From DASUFP01 sp036274495 (GTDB lineage: Bacteria; Bacteroidota; Bacteroidia; AKYH767-A; OLB10), in assembly GCA_036274495.1 (NCBI GenBank), contig DASUFP010000055.1, positions 1 to 22,754 of the forward strand: a DNA stretch of 22,754 nucleotides, written 5' to 3'. Position numbers and translations under genes: made by a program. Shown one piece after another: positions 7,668 through 14,982 of the stretch (positions within the stretch are counted from its first letter, which is position 1; each line of letters begins with the position of its first letter). The notes under the pieces were generated by a model. The model was not told where the DNA came from and searched no databases. It saw only the letters and a list, made by a program, of their open reading frames with translations.

Positions 7668-8067
7668 AAAATTTTCAAGTCAGCAAATTGCAAACTTCCT
7701 CGAAAAGCATCTGGATCAATTTGGCGATAAAAACGAGGACATTCTCAAAGCCATCCAATATGCTTTAAATCCTGAAAAAGGCGGTTTTATATTATTAAGA
7801 ACAACAGATGAACAAATAATTGGTGCCGTAGTAATAAATGAAACGGGCATGGATGGATATATACCTGCAAATATACTCGTATATATTGCCACACACAGAG
7901 ACTACCGGGGACAAGGAATAGGAAAAAAAATGATGCTCGAAGCTATGACTCTAACACAGGGAGGTATTGCCTTGCATGTGGAACCCGATAACCCTGCCAA
8001 AAAGCTTTATGAAAAACTTGGTTTCACAAATAAATACTTAGAAATGCGTTTTATACCCGGCAAATAA
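7627..8067 (+). CDS. GNAT-family N-acetyltransferase
   Basis: The 146-residue protein is a single GCN5-related acetyltransferase domain that would transfer an acyl group from acyl-CoA to an amine. The acetyl-CoA pyrophosphate loop is seen as HRDYRGQGIGKKMM (motif A, R/Q-x-x-G-x-G/A). It is followed by the motif B region, HVEPDNPAKKLYEKLGFT, where the N-P-A-K-K-L-Y-E-K-L-G-F pattern is diagnostic. I chose ATG 7627 because the frame upstream of it (from 7597) adds only ten residues that do not resemble a GNAT N-terminus. It overlaps the symporter by 41 bases and is followed 8 bases later by the amidohydrolase. The acceptor is unknown; a small amine or amino acid from this pathway is an inference. 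Confidence 0.88.
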   Translation: MNSILITARSGENEKFSSQQIANFLEKHLDQFGDKNEDILKAIQYALNPEKGGFILLRTTDEQIIGAVVINETGMDGYIPANILVYIATHRDYRGQGIGKKMMLEAMTLTQGGIALHVEPDNPAKKLYEKLGFTNKYLEMRFIPGK

Positions 8068-8075
8068 TCATCAAA

Positions 8076-9233
8076 ATGTCAATCGACTATTCAACACTCC
8101 GGCAATTCAGGAGGATATTGCATGCAAACCCTGAAGTATCGGGTAACGAAAAAAACACTGCGCGACGCGTCCTCGCCTTTCTCAGCGAATGCAAACCCGA
8201 TGAACTGCTGGGCGGTATAGGCGGTAATGGGATCATCGCCACATGGGAGTCAGGGAAACCCGGAAAAGAACTGGTTTTTCGCGCCGAACTAGATGCACTG
8301 CCTATTCAGGAAATAAATTCATTCGAGTATGCCAGTCTGTCTACCGGTGTATCGCACAAATGCGGTCACGACGGACATACTACAATCCTCTGTGGATTGG
8401 CGCAATACCTTCAGCATCATAAACCGGCAACGGGAAAGGTTCGGTTGCTGTTTCAGCCCTCAGAAGAAAACGGGGAGGGTGCCCAGGCAATGTTAAATGA
8501 TAAGAAATTCCAGGAAGTCAATCCCTCCTGTCTGTTTGCACTACACAACCTTCCCGGATATCCGCTCCATGAGATTGTTGTAAAAGAGGGAACATTTACG
8601 GCATCCGTAAACAGTATTATTATAAATCTGGAAGGCAAAACGTCCCACGCAGCCGAACCTGAACATGGTTTAAACCCTGCACTGGCAGTGGCTGACATTC
8701 TTCGGGAAACGGCCGAACTTGTCAACAACAATCCTGAAGAAATCAATATGCGGGTGATAACGCCTGTGTTCGTTGAATTGGGAGAAAAAGCATATGGTAT
8801 TTCAGCAGGAAATGCTTCGATTCACTTAACCCTGCGCTGCTGGGATGATGACCATTTGCAGCAGCTTGAAAACGAAGTGCAGGATGTCGCACAAAAAACA
8901 GCAAAAGCGCACAAACTGAAAATTGCTTTTGAATTTACTCAAACCTTTCACGCAAATGTAAATCAACATGAGGCTACACAGCGCGTTCGCGAAGCAGCGG
9001 ACTCACTAAACTTAAATATTACCGAAAAAGCATTTCCATTTAAATGGGGAGAAGATTTCGGGCTCTTCACAACAAAATTTCCCGGATGCATGTTTGGACT
9101 TGGCTCAGGAACAGATACCCCTGCTCTGCACAATCCCGATTATGATTTCCCCGATACCCTTATTGAAACAGGAGTAGGAATATTCTCGCAAATTATCAAA
9201 CAAGAGCTAAACATCACCGAACCGAATGTTTAA
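8076..9233 (+). CDS. M20D-family amidohydrolase/aminoacylase
   Basis: The 385-residue enzyme belongs to the M20D metalloamidohydrolases (hippurate hydrolase, N-acyl-amino-acid deacylase, IAA-conjugate hydrolase), which remove an acyl group from amino acids in the cytosol. It starts with the family motif LRQFRRILHANPEVSGNE. Metal and catalytic residues are visible: CGHDGHT with Cys96 and His98, FQPSEENGEGA with Glu130/Glu131, ALHN with His157, and GTDTPALHNPDY with His352. The dimerisation insert is marked by KTSHAAEPEHGLNPA (188-202). Length is normal. It overlaps the racemase gene by 8 bases, implying translational coupling. A deacylase next to an acetyltransferase and two racemases points to handling of N-acyl amino acids, but the true substrate is not shown. 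Confidence 0.93.
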   Translation: MSIDYSTLRQFRRILHANPEVSGNEKNTARRVLAFLSECKPDELLGGIGGNGIIATWESGKPGKELVFRAELDALPIQEINSFEYASLSTGVSHKCGHDGHTTILCGLAQYLQHHKPATGKVRLLFQPSEENGEGAQAMLNDKKFQEVNPSCLFALHNLPGYPLHEIVVKEGTFTASVNSIIINLEGKTSHAAEPEHGLNPALAVADILRETAELVNNNPEEINMRVITPVFVELGEKAYGISAGNASIHLTLRCWDDDHLQQLENEVQDVAQKTAKAHKLKIAFEFTQTFHANVNQHEATQRVREAADSLNLNITEKAFPFKWGEDFGLFTTKFPGCMFGLGSGTDTPALHNPDYDFPDTLIETGVGIFSQIIKQELNITEPNV

Positions 9234-10377
9234 TACATCCTCCATTGAATTGAGTGCCGGAGCACTGAGAAACAACCTTCGGTTTATCCGAAAATTACTG
9301 AATCCCGGGGTACGGTTATGTAGTATTGTGAAAGGAAATGCCTATGGACACGGATTGGCTGAATTTGCGCGAATGGCCATGAATGAGGGTGTCGACTATT
9401 TTGGCGTTCACGCTGCAGAAGAGGCGTATCAGCTAAAAAAACATATCCCCGACCTCCCTGACCTGTTTATCATGGGAGCAATCGATGATCAGGGGGTTGA
9501 CTGGGCTGTCGGTGAAGGCGTCGAATTTTCTGTCTTTGATTTTGAAAGACTTCACACCGCTCTCGAAGCAGCAAAAAGACATAACACTCCGGCCATTATT
9601 CACATAGAAATGGAAACCGGCATGAAACGGACAGGATTTGATTTTAGTCAGATACCGGAATTATGTGAAATACTGCAAACAAACAGAACTCACCTGACTT
9701 TTCAAGGACTCTTTACCCATTTCGCAGGAGCCGAAAACCAGGCCAATCACTTCAGAATAATTGCTCAAATAGAAGCATACGGCCGTGCCAGGCAGGAGTT
9801 CGCCGAACGCGGGTTTAATCCAAGGTACCATCATACATCCTGTTCAGCAGGATTGCTCAACTATCCCGAAACACAAGGAAACATGGTTCGCATCGGGATT
9901 ATTCAATATGGTTTTTGGCCAAGCAGAGAAACGCACATACGGTTTTGTGGTGACACAGATAACAGTCCCGATCTGCTGAAACGGATTATCAGATGGAAAA
10001 GTCATGTAATGTCAGTTTCGGTAGTCAGCAAAGGCTCCTTTATCGGTTACGGAACCTCCTATCTGGCACACAAGCGCATGACAATTGCGATTATCCCTAT
10101 CGGCTATTCCCATGGATACAGCAGGAACTTAAGTAATGTCGGTTCGGTTTTAATACATGGTAAAACGGCACAGGTGGTGGGCACAGTCAATATGAACAGC
10201 TTAACCGTTGATATTACAGCCATTGAAAACGTAAAGAAGGGAGATGAAGTGGTGTTGATCGGCAGACAAAATGGTAAAGTAATTACGGTAAATTCATTCA
10301 GTGAACAGAGTAACCTGTTAAATTATGAATTACTGGCACGGTTACCGGTATTTATTCCAAGAGAAGTTACAACCTGA
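9226..10377 (+). CDS. Alanine racemase-like PLP enzyme (fold type III)
   Basis: The 383-residue protein has the alanine racemase layout: PLP barrel (about 1-250), then a beta domain. The PLP lysine is Lys36 in SIVKGNAYGHG (the usual form is VVKANAYGHG), METGMKRTGF holds the arginine near PLP, and the opposing catalytic tyrosine is Tyr275 in GYGTSY. The family's G-Y-x-D/H-G-Y-x-R pattern appears as IPIGYSHGYSRN (290-301). The region usually reading VGR-x-x-MDQ reads VGTVNMNS (318-325), so the conserved Asp is Asn324, and Ala after the PLP lysine is Gly37. It may be an alanine racemase or one with other or broader specificity. In Bacteroidota the housekeeping enzyme is often fused to MurF, so this stand-alone copy may be catabolic. 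The gene lies 8 bases inside the M20D gene and 2 bases before the next racemase. Confidence 0.85.
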   Translation: MFNTSSIELSAGALRNNLRFIRKLLNPGVRLCSIVKGNAYGHGLAEFARMAMNEGVDYFGVHAAEEAYQLKKHIPDLPDLFIMGAIDDQGVDWAVGEGVEFSVFDFERLHTALEAAKRHNTPAIIHIEMETGMKRTGFDFSQIPELCEILQTNRTHLTFQGLFTHFAGAENQANHFRIIAQIEAYGRARQEFAERGFNPRYHHTSCSAGLLNYPETQGNMVRIGIIQYGFWPSRETHIRFCGDTDNSPDLLKRIIRWKSHVMSVSVVSKGSFIGYGTSYLAHKRMTIAIIPIGYSHGYSRNLSNVGSVLIHGKTAQVVGTVNMNSLTVDITAIENVKKGDEVVLIGRQNGKVITVNSFSEQSNLLNYELLARLPVFIPREVTT

Positions 10378-10379
10378 TT

Positions 10380-11453
10380 ATGGCATTTATTAAATTATAC
10401 AGGGATAAACTCAAACACAATTACACCTACCTCGAAAAGCTTTTCAAGAAGAATAATATCGATTGGGGTGTAGTTACTAAATTGCTGTGCGGCAATAAAA
10501 TTTACATTAAAGAGCTGATTGATTTAGGAGTTCGTGAGATGCTGGATACACGCATCAGCAATATTAAAACCATAAAAGCACTTAATCCCGATATTCAAAC
10601 GGTATATATTAAACCACCTGCCAAAAGAAGTATCGCCAATGTGATAAAATATGCCGATATAAGTTTTAACACCGAATTCTACAGCATCCAATTACTGAGT
10701 AAGGAAGCTGTTGCTCAAAATAAAAAGCATAAAGTAATTATTATGGTTGAAATGGGTGATCTGCGCGAAGGAGTGATGGGCGATCAACTGATTGACTTTT
10801 ACGAACAGGTATTTCAATTACCCAATATCGAAATTATTGGAATAGGCACAAATCTTAACTGTCTCAACGGGGTTATGCCTAACCAGGATAAACTCATCCA
10901 GCTGTGTTTGTATAAGCAGCTGATCAACTTAAAATTCAAACGCGACATTCCCTGGATCTCAGGAGGAACCAGCGTTACCTTGTCTTTGTTGTTGAAGAAA
11001 CAAATTCCTCAGGGTGTTAACCATTTCAGGATCGGCGAGGCACTGTTTTTCGGAAACGATCTTTTTACCGGTCAGCCCTTTAAAGGGATGAAAACAGATG
11101 TACTGAAACTGTTTGCTGAAGTGATAGAACTTTACGAAAAACCATTAACCCCATCCGGCGAGCAGGGTGAGAATGTTGCAGGGTACATTCCCGAATACAA
11201 CCCCGATGATTATGGAAAATCATCATTCAGGGCCATTCTCGATATCGGACTGCTTGATATAAACCCTGCCTTTTTACTTCCGGAAGATGAGCATGTAAAA
11301 ATTATTGAAGCCAGTTCCGATATGCTGGTCCTCGATTTAGGCGCTAACGAATCAGGTTACAAGACAGGAGACCTGGTTTCGTTTAAATTACGGTATATGG
11401 GAGCACTTGGACTGATGAATTCCAATTACATTGAAAAACATGTGAGCGATTAA
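10380..11453 (+). CDS. Ornithine racemase-like PLP enzyme (alanine racemase N-domain family)
   Basis: The 357 residues have the layout I recall for clostridial ornithine racemase (Orr), a PLP enzyme of the alanine-racemase N-terminal family that interconverts L- and D-ornithine. The PLP lysine is Lys34 in WGVVTKLLCGN. Shared signatures include KYADISFNTE, KHKVIIMVEMGDLREGV, IGIGTNLNCLNG, WISGGTSVTL, QGVNHFRIGEALFFGND, PSGEQGENV, FRAILDIG and the late IIEASSDMLVLDL...YKTGDLVSFKLRYMGAL. It starts 2 bases after the preceding racemase stop and is the last gene of the five-gene unit. Other members of this family accept other amino acids, so ornithine is only the best guess. A second racemase in the same operon is notable. 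Confidence 0.82.
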   Translation: MAFIKLYRDKLKHNYTYLEKLFKKNNIDWGVVTKLLCGNKIYIKELIDLGVREMLDTRISNIKTIKALNPDIQTVYIKPPAKRSIANVIKYADISFNTEFYSIQLLSKEAVAQNKKHKVIIMVEMGDLREGVMGDQLIDFYEQVFQLPNIEIIGIGTNLNCLNGVMPNQDKLIQLCLYKQLINLKFKRDIPWISGGTSVTLSLLLKKQIPQGVNHFRIGEALFFGNDLFTGQPFKGMKTDVLKLFAEVIELYEKPLTPSGEQGENVAGYIPEYNPDDYGKSSFRAILDIGLLDINPAFLLPEDEHVKIIEASSDMLVLDLGANESGYKTGDLVSFKLRYMGALGLMNSNYIEKHVSD

Positions 11454-11520
11454 TTTCATTTTTTTATTACTTTCGGCAGGTCTTTCGGTTCATGCAAAGC
11501 ATTGTCAAAATTTGTAATTC

Positions 11521-12135
11521 ATGAAGGAATCAAATCCTAATGGACGATTAGAGGGCTTTAGCGACGGCGTATTTGCGATTGCCATTACTTTGCTGATTAT
11601 TGACATCAAATTACCGGCAACCGTAAACTTTGATAACGTTTTCGGATTTTGGTTAGCCCTAAAACACATCACACCATCCATACTTGCATTTTTACTCAGC
11701 TTTATCATTATATTCATTACCTGGGTAAATCATCATGCCTGTTTAAAATTACTCCATAAATCATCGAATTCATTTGTTTATGCCAATGGATTCATGTTGC
11801 TCACTGTCGTGTTTATTCCATTCCCCACCTCTCTTTTGGGTGAGTATATTTTAACGGATTATGCGGCGCCTGCCGTAATTCTCTACAATGCAACCCTGGC
11901 CATGCAGGCCATCAGCTGGATACTGTTTACCACAGCAGCAATAAAGAACAAACTACCCAGAGATGAAGTTGCAACACAAGTGTTTCGTGAAAACCACAAA
12001 TTCGGATACTTTGCCTTTGGCTTGTATACCCTTTGCGCCCTTTTTGCAATCTGGTTTCCATTGCAGGTTGCAGTTTTCACTACTGCAACATGGGTTTTCT
12101 GGTTTTTATGGGGAAAACGTGAAAATCAGAACTGA
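11521..12135 (+). CDS. TMEM175/DUF1211-family potassium channel
   Basis: The 204-residue membrane protein carries the family signature near its N-terminus: RLEGFSDGVFAIAITLLIIDI (9-29), with FSDG at 13-16 and hydrophobic pore-helix residues after it. Six hydrophobic helices are visible (about 13-30, 44-67, 83-100, 113-140, 155-175 and 178-198), which fits the single-repeat bacterial form that assembles as a tetramer. Bacterial TMEM175 proteins conduct K+ without the usual TVGYG filter; none is seen here. It follows the racemase operon after 67 bases in the same orientation. AAAATTTG at 11506-11513 resembles a -7 element with one mismatch, so it may be separately transcribed. Confidence 0.88.
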   Translation: MKESNPNGRLEGFSDGVFAIAITLLIIDIKLPATVNFDNVFGFWLALKHITPSILAFLLSFIIIFITWVNHHACLKLLHKSSNSFVYANGFMLLTVVFIPFPTSLLGEYILTDYAAPAVILYNATLAMQAISWILFTTAAIKNKLPRDEVATQVFRENHKFGYFAFGLYTLCALFAIWFPLQVAVFTTATWVFWFLWGKRENQN

Positions 12136-12222
12136 ATTTTTGTCAGTTATGTCATGCTGTATTATTTGCTAAACAATATTCGGGATGGAATTGCGTTATG
12201 TAGGGCAACCTGAATCTAACAC

Positions 12223-12885
12223 ATGAATTCTAATCACTTATTGCTAGCCGGCATTTGTATAGCCCTCTTTTTTTCAGCTTGTAAAAAAAGTAACGACAAT
12301 CAGCCTGCTGTTACTATTCCCGCAACATATCCCGATTATTCATCCTTCAACGTAGGAAACTATTGGGTTTACGAAGAATTTTTATTGGACTCAACCGGCA
12401 CTGCAACATCACTGAACAGATTTGATAGCTGTTATGTAGAAAAGGATACCATGATAAACAATCAAACCTATTTCAAAATCTGTAAACTCAAATACAACAA
12501 CCCAACGCAACCGGAGATATCATTTCAGCGTGATTCACTTGATTATATTGTAACATCGGAAGGAGAAATACTCTTTTCTTCACAGGACTTCACAACCGTA
12601 TTCTCCTCCTATTACTTTATAACACTGCCATCAGACACACTTTGTCTGATAGAAAAAAAAATGACCGATAAAGATCAGACTATCACAACACCAGCCGGAA
12701 TATTTACCACATCCAATGCCAAACAAACCTTTTACATGTACCCGAACTGGTCCAATTTTGGGACGGTACGCGTCCGCAATAACCGGTATGCTGAAAACAT
12801 AGGGCTGATAACTGAAACATTGCCATTTTATGTTTCTGACCCAAATTACATCGAACGTAAGCTGGCCAGGTATCATTTGAATTAA
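12223..12885 (+). CDS. Hypothetical lipoprotein
   Basis: I do not recognise a named family. The 220-residue protein starts with a lipoprotein signal peptide (LLLAGICIALFFSAC, Cys20) followed by KKSNDNQ, the acidic-basic hydrophilic linker common in Bacteroidota lipoproteins. The segment PDYSSFNVGNYWVYEE is a motif seen in many lipoproteins of this phylum, where a beta-rich domain follows. The rest is rich in Thr, Asn, Tyr and Phe and alternates as beta strands. TPAGIFTTSNAKQTFY and RYAENIGLITETLPFY resemble the end of that domain. Outer-membrane localisation is an inference. No terminator is visible before or after it. Confidence 0.7.
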   Translation: MNSNHLLLAGICIALFFSACKKSNDNQPAVTIPATYPDYSSFNVGNYWVYEEFLLDSTGTATSLNRFDSCYVEKDTMINNQTYFKICKLKYNNPTQPEISFQRDSLDYIVTSEGEILFSSQDFTTVFSSYYFITLPSDTLCLIEKKMTDKDQTITTPAGIFTTSNAKQTFYMYPNWSNFGTVRVRNNRYAENIGLITETLPFYVSDPNYIERKLARYHLN

Positions 12886-12900
12886 TGGTTATGAAATTAC

Positions 12901-12931
12901 TTTGAAAAGTGTAAACGGACACATATCTTTA
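12901..12931 (+). promoter_or_regulatory. Possible promoter of the GldM-C-like gene
   Basis: TTTG (12901-12904), 19 bases, then TATCTTTA (12924-12931) has the right spacing and one mismatch to TAnnTTTG. It would give a leader of about 105 bases. Confidence 0.4.
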
Positions 12932-13038
12932 AATTGTCCATTTTCAATTCCTTAATAAGGCGCACGTTATTTGTTAGAAACCATCACGATAGTTTATAAG
13001 GACACCCAACCTATTACGATCTTAACCTATATATCAAA

Positions 13039-13461
13039 ATGAAAAAGACACTAAACGCTTTAAAAAACTTTGCATTCGCAATCCTTTTGGTAATGACAAC
13101 CGACACCTCAGTTGTTGTAGCACAAAACAATCCGGTCAAACTATCATCTGCTGCTCAGGTAGGTAATAAGCACTCAGGAAATATTGACAAAAATGAATTG
13201 ATTGAAGCGGGTAAACTCACATTGAATGAACAATACAATACAACGTATGCTATCCGATCGTTTCGGATTACATTAGTAAGATTTCAGCAGCAACCGGTTG
13301 AATTATCCAATGAATCAGGCGGAGAATTTACTCCTGAAATGATTGAATTGATAAAAAGCGCAGAGTCCGGTAACAAAATCTATTTTGAGTATATAAAATG
13401 CAGCAACCTTGATAACTCAACAATGCTTTCCTTATCCGCTCTTTCATTTATCATAAACTAA
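13039..13461 (+). CDS. Small exported protein with GldM C-terminal-like domain
   Basis: The 140-residue protein has a signal peptide (hydrophobic run about 9-20, AQ cleavage near residue 29), then a short linker and one compact domain (about 60-140). The pattern YAIRSFRITLVRFQQQPVEL, then GGEFTPEMIELIKSAESGNKIYFEYIKC, then LSLSALSFIIN is like the C-terminal domain of GldM, the periplasmic partner of the gliding/type IX secretion motor. It lacks the transmembrane helix and the long repeats of true GldM (over 500 residues), so it is not GldM itself. No gliding or T9SS gene is adjacent. A secreted or periplasmic stand-alone domain that binds other envelope proteins is the cautious reading. It is convergent with rluF. 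Confidence 0.6.
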   Translation: MKKTLNALKNFAFAILLVMTTDTSVVVAQNNPVKLSSAAQVGNKHSGNIDKNELIEAGKLTLNEQYNTTYAIRSFRITLVRFQQQPVELSNESGGEFTPEMIELIKSAESGNKIYFEYIKCSNLDNSTMLSLSALSFIIN

Positions 13462-13497
13462 CAACTCAATATTGCCGGTGATTCTATTGGCGGGCAT

Positions 13498-13522
13498 CGG
13501 AATTTCTGAAATAAAAATTCCG
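13498..13522. terminator. Weak hairpin between convergent genes
   Basis: CGGAATTT (13498-13505) pairs perfectly with AAATTCCG (13515-13522) around a 9-base loop, between the GldM-C-like gene and rluF. No clean T tract follows on either strand, so its role as terminator is uncertain. Confidence 0.4.
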
Positions 13523-13537
13523 GAAGAAACACTAAAG

Positions 13538-14455
13538 TCACCTCCCTCTTCTTCTGCCGTGTGCTTTACCTGACGACCGGCCTCCGGATGAATTAGCTTT
13601 GCCGCTTCTTTTACGATCGGGTTGATTTGGCCGACGCGTTCCGGACCTGCTGCCTTCGACTTCATTTTTATGGGCACCGGACTTTTTCCCGGTATTCTTT
13701 TCATTATGCAATTTAGTTTTACGCTGATCGTTCGAATTTGAATCTTCAAGCATCGAAGTCAGGGTTTTTAACTCTTCAGGAGTGAGATCGCGCCAATCGC
13801 CCAATGGTAAGTTTTTTAAACTTACATTCATAATGCGGACCCGCTCCAATTTGGTTACAGTATACCCGAAATGTTCACACATTCTGCGGATCTGCCTATT
13901 CAATCCCTGAATCAATACAATTCGGAAGACATTTGGACTTTCTGCAACTATTTTACACTTTTTAGTGGTAACACCTAACATAGGCACCCCATTGGCCATA
14001 CCCTTGATTACATCTTCAGTTAGCGGCTTATCAACAGTAACTACATATTCCTTCTCATGTTTGTTACCGGCCCGTAGTATCTTATTCACCATATCGCCAT
14101 TGTTGGTCAGAAAAATGAGACCCTGTGAATCCTTGTCTAAACGGCCAATAGGGAAAATACGTTTACTGTAATTTACAAACTGAATAATATTGTCTCTTAC
14201 ACCTTGTTCGGTTGTAGATGTTACACCTACCGGTTTGTTCAAAGCAATAAACACCAGGTCCTCTCCTGCCAAAGGCTCCAGCTCATGTCCGTTAACCCTT
14301 ACCCTGTCGCCGGCTTTAACCCGATCGCCAATGACAGCACGCTTTCCGTTTATAAACACCTGGCCCTGCTCTATGAACCGGTCAGCCTCCCGGCGGGAAC
14401 ACAATCCGCTTTCGCTGATAAATTTATTTAATCGGAGCGTATCGGAATCAAACAT
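13538..14455 (-). CDS. rluF: 23S rRNA pseudouridine synthase, RluF/RsuA family, with basic C-terminal tail
   Basis: This enzyme isomerises a uridine of 23S rRNA (position 2604 in E. coli for RluF) to pseudouridine. An S4 RNA-binding domain (about 6-60, LRLNKFISESGLCSRREADR) precedes the catalytic domain with GRLDKDSQGL (catalytic Asp at about residue 107) and LNRQIRRMCEHFGY, all typical of the RsuA/RluB/E/F group. I chose ATG 14455 (305 residues) over the upstream start at 14509 because the S4 domain begins about eight residues after it. Residues beyond about 238 form a Lys/Arg/Gly/Ser-rich, low-complexity tail ending GRRRGR, probably an extra RNA-binding extension. It is divergent from the DUF4286 gene. 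RluF versus RluB cannot be fully settled from sequence. Confidence 0.88.
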   Translation of the reverse strand: MFDSDTLRLNKFISESGLCSRREADRFIEQGQVFINGKRAVIGDRVKAGDRVRVNGHELEPLAGEDLVFIALNKPVGVTSTTEQGVRDNIIQFVNYSKRIFPIGRLDKDSQGLIFLTNNGDMVNKILRAGNKHEKEYVVTVDKPLTEDVIKGMANGVPMLGVTTKKCKIVAESPNVFRIVLIQGLNRQIRRMCEHFGYTVTKLERVRIMNVSLKNLPLGDWRDLTPEELKTLTSMLEDSNSNDQRKTKLHNEKNTGKKSGAHKNEVEGSRSGTRRPNQPDRKRSGKANSSGGRSSGKAHGRRRGR

Positions 14456-14651
14456 AGCATCAAACAAATATGAATACCTGAAAATTAACGGACAATTACA
14501 TGCAAACATATCCTGAAAACAAATACCATAAAAGTTTTGCAGTTTTCAAGTTACTAAAAAGTTGTCCTAAGCTTCAATTATCTTCTTGATTTCCAGTACA
14601 GATATCACAAAAAACAGCCGGTTCATTCAAAGAAATCTGTGGCAAATTGAT

Positions 14652-14659
14652 TAAATTTG
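14652..14659 (+). promoter_or_regulatory. -7 promoter element of the DUF4286-DUF1571-rsmA operon
   Basis: TAAATTTG is a full match to TAnnTTTG, with the start codon at 14677, so transcription should begin about 15 bases before it. A -33 TTG is not evident at the right distance. Confidence 0.5.
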
Positions 14660-14676
14660 CCTTCCAACCCCATCCA

Positions 14677-14982
14677 ATGATAATCTATAACGTTACCATC
14701 AACATCGATAACGATGTCAGGGAAGAATGGCTCGAATGGATGCGTACCGTCCACATTCCCGATGTCCTCAAAACGGGCCAATTTACCGGGCATAGGATAG
14801 TAAAAATTCTGACCGATGACGATTCTGAAGGCACTAACTACTCAATTCAGTATTTTTGTGATTCGATGGCCGATTATGAAGTATATCGCGATAAATTCGC
14901 TCCCGCCCTCCAACAAGTTGTAATCGAATTGTATAAGGATAAATTTGTAGCCTTCAGAACGTTACTTGAGGTGATTGAATAA
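14677..14982 (+). CDS. DUF4286 family protein
   Basis: The 101-residue protein fits the DUF4286 family of Bacteroidota, a small conserved cytosolic protein of unknown function with a likely ferredoxin-like fold. It starts MIIYNVTINIDNDVREEWLEWM, followed by HIPDVLKTGQFTGHRIVKIL and YSIQYFCDSMADYEVYRDKFAPAL, the recognisable blocks. I chose ATG 14677 rather than the in-frame 14647 because MIIYNVT is the usual family N-terminus and the -7 element lies between the two. The stop overlaps the DUF1571 start by one base, and rsmA follows, so all three are probably one operon. This suggests, without proof, a link to ribosome or envelope housekeeping. Confidence 0.85.
   Translation: MIIYNVTINIDNDVREEWLEWMRTVHIPDVLKTGQFTGHRIVKILTDDDSEGTNYSIQYFCDSMADYEVYRDKFAPALQQVVIELYKDKFVAFRTLLEVIE

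Noticed and set aside
13444..13749. Possible gene on the minus strand overlapping the rluF tail
   Set aside because: It is an alternate frame of the Lys/Arg-rich rluF tail with no domain, signal or promoter of its own.
14456..14676. Possible RNA gene between rluF and DUF4286
   Set aside because: No convincing stems or conserved blocks; the region reads as an ordinary divergent promoter region.
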